The notes beneath the pieces were generated by a model. The model was not told the DNA's origin. It was given only the letters and a program-made list of their open reading frames with translations, and made no database searches. A stretch of 9,518 nucleotides of DNA from an uncultured Prevotella sp. Its GTDB lineage: Bacteria > Bacteroidota > Bacteroidia > Bacteroidales > Bacteroidaceae. Positions 6,996 to 9,518 of the stretch are shown here, piece by piece (position 1 is the first letter of the stretch; every line of letters begins with the position of its first letter). The stretch lies in NCBI GenBank assembly GCA_900557255.1, contig USSA01000112.1, forward strand, positions 1-9,518, in the 5' to 3' direction. The position numbers and the translations under genes are program-made.

Positions 6996-7039
6996 ATGTC
7001 GGACCGTTTGACCATAGAACAGCTCCACAACAATATGGC
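6996..7039 (+). pseudogene. 44-bp copy of the vsr 5' end
   Basis: This matches the first 44 nt of the intact vsr gene (7939-7982) at 43 of 44 positions; the one difference is T7024 versus G7967. It starts exactly at the ATG and stops at ATGGC, where sequence switches directly to the REP-like element, sharing GGC with it. It encodes only about 14 residues and cannot function. See the bounded-segment entry for interpretation. Confidence 0.9.
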
Positions 7040-7098
7040 TGATTGCGCTTATACCCAGGGTGATGCCCTGGGCTAGGAGCTTCTGGGCCTTCAGCCCG
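7037..7098 (+). repeat. REP-like dispersed element, copy 1 (5'-truncated)
   Basis: Positions 7037-7085 match 9241-9289 at 47 of 49 positions. Two hairpins are visible: CCCAGGG-T-GAT-G-CCCTGGG (7054-7072) and GGGC-CTTCA-GCCC (7085-7097). The part that precedes this in copy 2 (a further GCCC/GGGC hairpin) is absent here and replaced by the vsr fragment. Elements of this look are scattered between genes in Prevotella and Bacteroides genomes; that is recall, not a search. Confidence 0.8.
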
Positions 7099-7187
7099 TA
7101 AGGGGGGAAGGTGGAAGCTAAATAGTAGAAAAACAAGCTTAATTATATAAATAATCCTAAAAAGCAAAATATTTATGGAAGAAACTA

Positions 7188-7216
7188 TTGTATTTCAAAA
7201 TTTCTATATATCTTTG
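7188..7216 (+). promoter_or_regulatory. Promoter of higBA
   Basis: A -33 TTG (7188-7190) and a -7 box TATCTTTG (7209-7216) are 18 nt apart, slightly short but recognisable. Expected start is near 7223, giving a leader of about 20 nt. HigBA modules are usually autorepressed by HigA at this site; I see only imperfect AT-rich inverted repeats (AAATTTC/GAAAATTT) around the -7 box, so an operator is plausible but not defined. Confidence 0.6.
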
Positions 7217-7241
7217 CAATGAAAATTTAAATCATGGAATT

Positions 7242-7541
7242 ATGAGAATTATTTCGCATAGGAAACTAAAAGAGTTTTACGAGACCCCTGGGCGAGAAGA
7301 CTCAAAAGTAGCTCTGGAAAGATGGTACCAGATTGCGGAAGAAGCAGAATGGCGCAACTTTTCTGATATAAGAACTGACTTTCCTGATGCTGACTACGTA
7401 GGTAATCAACATTACGTATTCAACATTCGAGGAAACAGGTATAGGTTGGTAGTGGTAATTAAATTTACAATAGGCCGACTCTTCGTAAGATTTGTCGGGA
7501 CACATAGTGAATATGACAAAATAGATTGTTCCACCATTTAA
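7242..7541 (+). CDS. higB: HigB-type mRNA interferase toxin
   Basis: This 99-residue protein closely follows the HigB_toxin family (RelE superfold). It begins MRIISHRKLKEF, has LERWYQIAEEAEWRNFSDIR (25-44) and DADYVGNQHYVFNIRGNRYR (49-68), and ends in FVRFVGTHSEYDKID (81-95). HigB toxins cleave ribosome-bound mRNA and are neutralised by a HigA made from the next gene. Length is complete for the family and no frame damage is seen. ATG at 7242 is chosen because it starts the family's conserved MRI; the frame also extends upstream to a TTG at 7188 that falls in the promoter. higA follows after 10 nt, toxin first as is usual for hig. It lies within the segment bounded by the vsr repeats. Confidence 0.9.
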   Translation: MRIISHRKLKEFYETPGREDSKVALERWYQIAEEAEWRNFSDIRTDFPDADYVGNQHYVFNIRGNRYRLVVVIKFTIGRLFVRFVGTHSEYDKIDCSTI

Positions 7542-7551
7542 TAAAACAATT

Positions 7552-7914
7552 ATGGATAGAATTACGAAAGAACAATATGAGTTTGCACTCAACAGAATAG
7601 AAGATCTCCTGCCTTTGGTTACGGATGATACGCCTGCCAACGATAGGAATGCCATAGAGCTGACATTAATGTCGGACATTGTAGAGTCATACGAAAAGAA
7701 ACATTTTCCTATCGGAAAGCCTTCTGTTTCTGAACTTATCGAACTTTCTTTAAATGAAAAGAAAATGACTCAAAAACAACTGGCTTCAGAAATTGGAGTA
7801 AGTCCTTCACGTATTAACGATTATGTAACAGGGCGCTCTGAGCCTACTCTAAAAATAGCTAGATTGCTATGCAAGATTCTGAACATAACGCCTGCCGCAA
7901 TGTTGCAATGTTAA
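7552..7914 (+). CDS. higA: HigA-type antitoxin with XRE helix-turn-helix
   Basis: The 120-residue protein pairs with HigB. An N-terminal region (1-55; EQYEFALNRIEDLLPLV) matches the toxin-neutralising extension of HigA proteins. A C-terminal XRE-type helix-turn-helix spans about 58-118, with recognition region TQKQLASEIGVSPSRINDYV (73-92) and LKIARLLCKILNI (100-112). HigA binds HigB and represses the shared promoter. ATG at 7552 is 10 nt after higB. No Shine-Dalgarno is obvious, and the higB stop region probably couples translation. There is no terminator before vsr, which starts 24 nt downstream, so vsr may now be read from the higBA promoter and share its autoregulation. Confidence 0.9.
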   Translation: MDRITKEQYEFALNRIEDLLPLVTDDTPANDRNAIELTLMSDIVESYEKKHFPIGKPSVSELIELSLNEKKMTQKQLASEIGVSPSRINDYVTGRSEPTLKIARLLCKILNITPAAMLQC

Positions 7915-7938
7915 GCTGGTGTTGATGATGAATTAAAG

Positions 7939-8445
7939 ATGTCGGACCGTTTGACCATAGAACAGCGCCACAACAATATGGCGGCAATAAGGGGCAGGGA
8001 TACCAAACCGGAGATTCTTGTCAGGAAATTTCTGTGGAGTAGGGGATTCAGGTATCGGCTCAATCATCCACGATTGCCGGGCAAGCCGGACATCGTGCTG
8101 AGGAAATATCGCACCTGTATTCTGGTGAACGGGTGCTTCTGGCACGGACATGAGGGGTGCAAATATTATGTGGTGCCGAAATCGAACACCGGGTTCTGGA
8201 TGGAGAAGATCAGGAGGAACCGGGAGAGGGACCATGAGGTGCTGCACCGGCTGGCTGAAATGGGATGGCATACTATCGTGATATGGGAATGTGAACTGAA
8301 GCCGGCGGTAAGGGAGAAAACGCTGGAGTCGCTCGCCTTTACGCTGAACCATATCTATCTGGAAGATCATCATATCAGGAGATATGAATTGCCGGAAGAA
8401 ATGCCGGAAATGGTGGCGGAACCGGAACCAAGGCGTCGTGATTAG
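7939..8445 (+). CDS. vsr: Very short patch repair endonuclease (Vsr), without a neighbouring methyltransferase
   Basis: This 168-residue Vsr nicks DNA next to T:G mismatches that arise when 5-methylcytosine deaminates. The family motifs are all present: HNNMAAIRGRDTKPE (11-25), FRYRLNHPRLPGKPD (37-51, catalytic Asp51), ILVNGCFWHGHEGCKYYVVP (61-80), FWMEKIRRNRERD (86-98) and GWHTIVIWECEL (109-120). His71, Cys74 and Cys118 are probable zinc ligands. Position 64 is Asn where E. coli Vsr has a His thought to take part in catalysis. The acidic tail after 150 is extra. No cytosine methyltransferase lies in the window, though Vsr genes usually adjoin one. Its base composition looks richer in G and C than higBA, suggesting a different origin. 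The first 44 bp are duplicated at 6996. Confidence 0.93.
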   Translation: MSDRLTIEQRHNNMAAIRGRDTKPEILVRKFLWSRGFRYRLNHPRLPGKPDIVLRKYRTCILVNGCFWHGHEGCKYYVVPKSNTGFWMEKIRRNRERDHEVLHRLAEMGWHTIVIWECELKPAVREKTLESLAFTLNHIYLEDHHIRRYELPEEMPEMVAEPEPRRRD

Positions 8446-8472
8446 TAACTACTATTATTGGGAATAAGGCTT

Positions 8473-8925
8473 ATGAAAGATATGGATAAATATTGGAAGA
8501 GCGTGGGTTCACTTTTCGATTCTAAAGATAATCGAAAAGTGATTTGGATAGGTTATGCAGTTGGTCTTGTATTGGTTACTGCTTCCATATTTACGCTATG
8601 CCTTAGGTTATTGAGGCATGAAGAATTTACTTTTGGGAGAATGTCTTCATTAATTTTAGTGTTAATGGTAGGTCTTTCTTTGGTTTGTTTTCTTTTTTAT
8701 AGGAAGAAAATATCGATTAAAATTAAGTTTTACCTGTTGTGTCTGATTTTTGTGTGTGGTGGCATCAATATGTTTCTTCATCCAAAAGTATCAAGAAAAA
8801 TTCCATCTGAAACATATTGTCAGGTAGTGGGAATAGTGGGCTGTCTCTTCTTTGGGGGAGGCGGTTTGTGGGTATTGTACAATGACTACAAGTGGCATAG
8901 GAGGCGTAGAGACGAGGAGGAATAA
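8473..8925 (+). CDS. Four-helix membrane protein of unknown function
   Basis: I do not recognise this 150-residue protein. After a short charged N-terminus it has four hydrophobic segments: about 24-47 (starts IWIGYAVGLVLV), 58-76 (SSLILVLMVGLSL), 84-102 (IKFYLLCLIFVCGG) and 116-137 (CQVVGIVGCLFFGGGG). It ends in a very charged tail, KWHRRRRDEEE. Both ends would then face the cytoplasm, by the positive-inside rule. There is no signal peptide, catalytic motif or cysteine pattern. ATG at 8473 is preferred, with a weak AAGG 5 nt upstream; an in-frame TTG at 8458 is the alternative. It follows vsr by 27 nt, so co-transcription is likely. Its position in a defence-rich patch allows a membrane effector role, but that is a guess. 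Codons 13-23 lie on a perfect inverted repeat. Confidence 0.65.
   Translation: MKDMDKYWKSVGSLFDSKDNRKVIWIGYAVGLVLVTASIFTLCLRLLRHEEFTFGRMSSLILVLMVGLSLVCFLFYRKKISIKIKFYLLCLIFVCGGINMFLHPKVSRKIPSETYCQVVGIVGCLFFGGGGLWVLYNDYKWHRRRRDEEE
8510..8541 (+). repeat. Perfect 12-bp inverted repeat at the start of the membrane-protein gene
   Basis: Arms CACTTTTCGATT (8510-8521) and AATCGAAAAGTG (8530-8541) are fully complementary around an 8-nt loop. The hairpin would form 38-69 nt into the coding region. There is no T-run, so it is not a terminator. Confidence 0.85.
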
Positions 8926-8966
8926 AGTGTACCGATGCGCAGACCTTGCGGAACCTGTCGAGTTTC

Positions 8967-9191
8967 TTACCGCTCATTTCTGTTTGCTATCACTTCAATC
9001 CCATCTCTCTCAACTTCCTTGAGTAGGAAGGGATTGAGGTGTTGGTGCTTCCGGATAATATCGACAGGGCAACCCAGAAGGGCTTCAAGGTATGATTTCA
9101 GACGGACTATCAGGAAAAACTTAGGGGGCATTTCTACATAGATATCTACATCGCTGCCATCGCGGTGCTGGTTTCTTGCCTTCTCTTGTTT
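8967..9191 (-). pseudogene. 5'-truncated minimal nucleotidyltransferase (MNT) remnant
   Basis: On the minus strand a frame without a start codon encodes about 70 residues: ARNQHRDGSDVDIYVEM (from 9179), then LKSYLEALLGCPVDIIRKH, then LNPFLLKEVERDGIEVI, ending at TAA 8967. This is the C-terminal two thirds of an MNT of the type usually found with HEPN partners. The metal-binding D-x-D (SDVD) is retained, but the preceding roughly 35 residues, including the Gly-Ser of the GS-x10-DxD motif, are missing. A TGA (9194-9192) closes the frame upstream. It is a different subfamily from the intact MNT at 6059-6385. The break lies about 20-40 nt from REP-like copy 2, paralleling the vsr fragment at copy 1. 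An ATG overlapping its stop (8977-8975) may be the start of its lost partner. Confidence 0.75.
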
Positions 9192-9204
9192 TCATTCTTA
9201 ATAT

Positions 9205-9308
9205 CCTTTTTTAAAAGGCTTTTGCCCCTACAGGGCGCAAGGCTGATTGCGCTTATACCCAGGGTGTTACCCTGGGCTAGGAGCTTCTGCCCGTTCAGGG
9301 CGTGCCTG
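9205..9308 (+). repeat. REP-like dispersed element, copy 2 (fuller)
   Basis: This begins with a small palindrome (CCTTTTTTAAAAGG, 9205-9218), then three hairpins: GCCC-CTACA-GGGC (9224-9236), the central CCCAGGGT-GTT-ACCCTGGG (9258-9276) and GCCC-GTTCA-GGGC (9289-9301). The flanking hairpins resemble each other. The middle and right parts recur as copy 1 at 7037-7098. No protein is encoded. The whole 8926-9518 stretch holds no intact gene. Confidence 0.75.
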
Positions 9309-9364
9309 AACCACATGCGGAAGTTCAGTTCCTAACATAATTATATAATTTAAAATGTTTGTAA

Positions 9365-9415
9365 TGCAAACGAGCGCAATGAAAGCTGCTTTCAAATTGC
9401 CGAGTGCAGCTTTTC
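9365..9415 (+). repeat. Dispersed Bacteroidales-type repeat with alternative hairpins
   Basis: The motifs CAAACGAGCGCAATGAAAGC and ATTGCCGAGTGCAGC recall a short intergenic repeat common in Prevotella and Bacteroides (from memory, not a search). Two hairpins compete: GCAATGAAA/TTTC-AA-ATTGC (9376-9400) and AAAGCTGC/GCAGCTTT (9382-9389/9406-9413), the latter followed by TTCTTCT. It could act as a weak terminator just before the promoter region at 9413. Confidence 0.45.
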
Positions 9416-9499
9416 TTCTGTAAATATATGAAATATTTCTCTTTTCTGCAAGTTTTTGGGCTTTTTCTTTTGTGTTTTCAAAGGAAAAATGTAAATTTG
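9413..9499 (+). promoter_or_regulatory. Duplicated promoter region, copy 2, for a gene beyond the right edge
   Basis: This is the gapless paralogue of 6499-6585, identical over 9432-9480. It contains -33 TTTG (9469-9472), a 19-nt spacer and -7 TAAATTTG (9492-9499). Transcription would start near 9506 and enter a gene outside the window. By analogy with copy 1 that gene may be of the Rpn/PD-(D/E)XK type; this is inference. Confidence 0.7.
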
Positions 9500-9518
9500 C
9501 AGAAAAATGTAGAACGTT

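Larger units (their letters stand above)
6996..7982 (+). other. Segment bounded by 44-bp direct repeats, carrying REP copy 1 and higBA
   Basis: Direct repeats of the vsr start lie at 6996-7039 and 7939-7982. The 899 bp between them hold the REP-like element, an AT-rich stretch and the complete higBA module. The right-hand repeat is part of the intact vsr. This is the footprint expected if the module entered at the vsr start codon and regenerated the gene. No integrase, transposase or terminal inverted repeats are visible inside, so the mechanism is open; a local duplication followed by deletion is the alternative. Confidence 0.55.

Noticed and set aside
6958..7167. Minus-strand open frame of 69 codons
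   Set aside because: It runs through the REP-like hairpins and the antisense of the vsr fragment; the peptide is just the translated repeat.
7302..7679. Minus-strand open frame of 125 codons
   Set aside because: It is antisense to higB and higA, both clearly recognised on the plus strand.
7933..8373. Minus-strand open frame of 146 codons
   Set aside because: It is antisense to vsr, which has all family motifs.
8510..8541. Terminator in the membrane gene
   Set aside because: No T-run follows and the frame continues through four clear membrane segments.
8935..9141. Plus-strand open frame of 68 codons
   Set aside because: It is antisense to the MNT remnant, whose other strand gives a recognisable family sequence.

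Overview
The window looks like an accessory (defence and toxin-antitoxin) region of a Bacteroidales chromosome, most likely Prevotellaceae (Prevotella/Segatella type). The DNA is AT-rich. At least six promoters match the Bacteroidetes consensus (-33 TTTG or TTG, 18-20 nt spacer, -7 TAnnTTTG). The proteins and small intergenic repeats also have a Bacteroidales look. Species assignment is inference; no rRNA or marker gene is present.

Left part, all on the minus strand (about 1-6420). A four-gene operon is read from a promoter at 6390-6420: a minimal nucleotidyltransferase (MNT, antitoxin type), a HEPN protein (RNase toxin type), a McrB-like AAA+ motor and an unusually long McrC-like PD-(D/E)XK nuclease. 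It ends in a strong hairpin at 2028-2071. The MNT and HEPN genes overlap, and the other gaps are 13 and 7 nt. An MNT/HEPN toxin-antitoxin pair therefore appears built into the front of a type IV (modified-DNA) restriction operon. Its mRNA may be leaderless. Next, from its own promoter (1944-1975), comes a two-gene unit: a 41-residue unrecognised protein and an AlbA_2 (Schlafen-like)/GHKL-ATPase/winged-helix protein, ending at a hairpin at 57-74. A further leftward promoter (18-49) serves a gene outside the window.

Right part (about 6420-9518) is a patchwork on the plus strand. It holds a 90-residue C-terminal remnant of an Rpn/PD-(D/E)XK transposase-like protein with a promoter, a 44-bp copy of the start of vsr, a REP-like repeat, a higBA toxin-antitoxin pair, an intact solitary vsr and a four-helix membrane protein. 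After these come a minus-strand MNT remnant, a second REP-like repeat, another dispersed repeat and a second copy of the remnant's promoter region.

Three nested pairs of direct repeats structure the right part: an 87-bp promoter region (6499/9413), a REP-like element (7037/9241) and the vsr 5' end (6996/7939). The vsr repeats exactly bracket the higBA module, as if it had entered at the start codon of vsr and recreated the gene. The two broken genes (vsr fragment and MNT fragment) each break at or near a REP-like copy, so those repeats look like rearrangement points.
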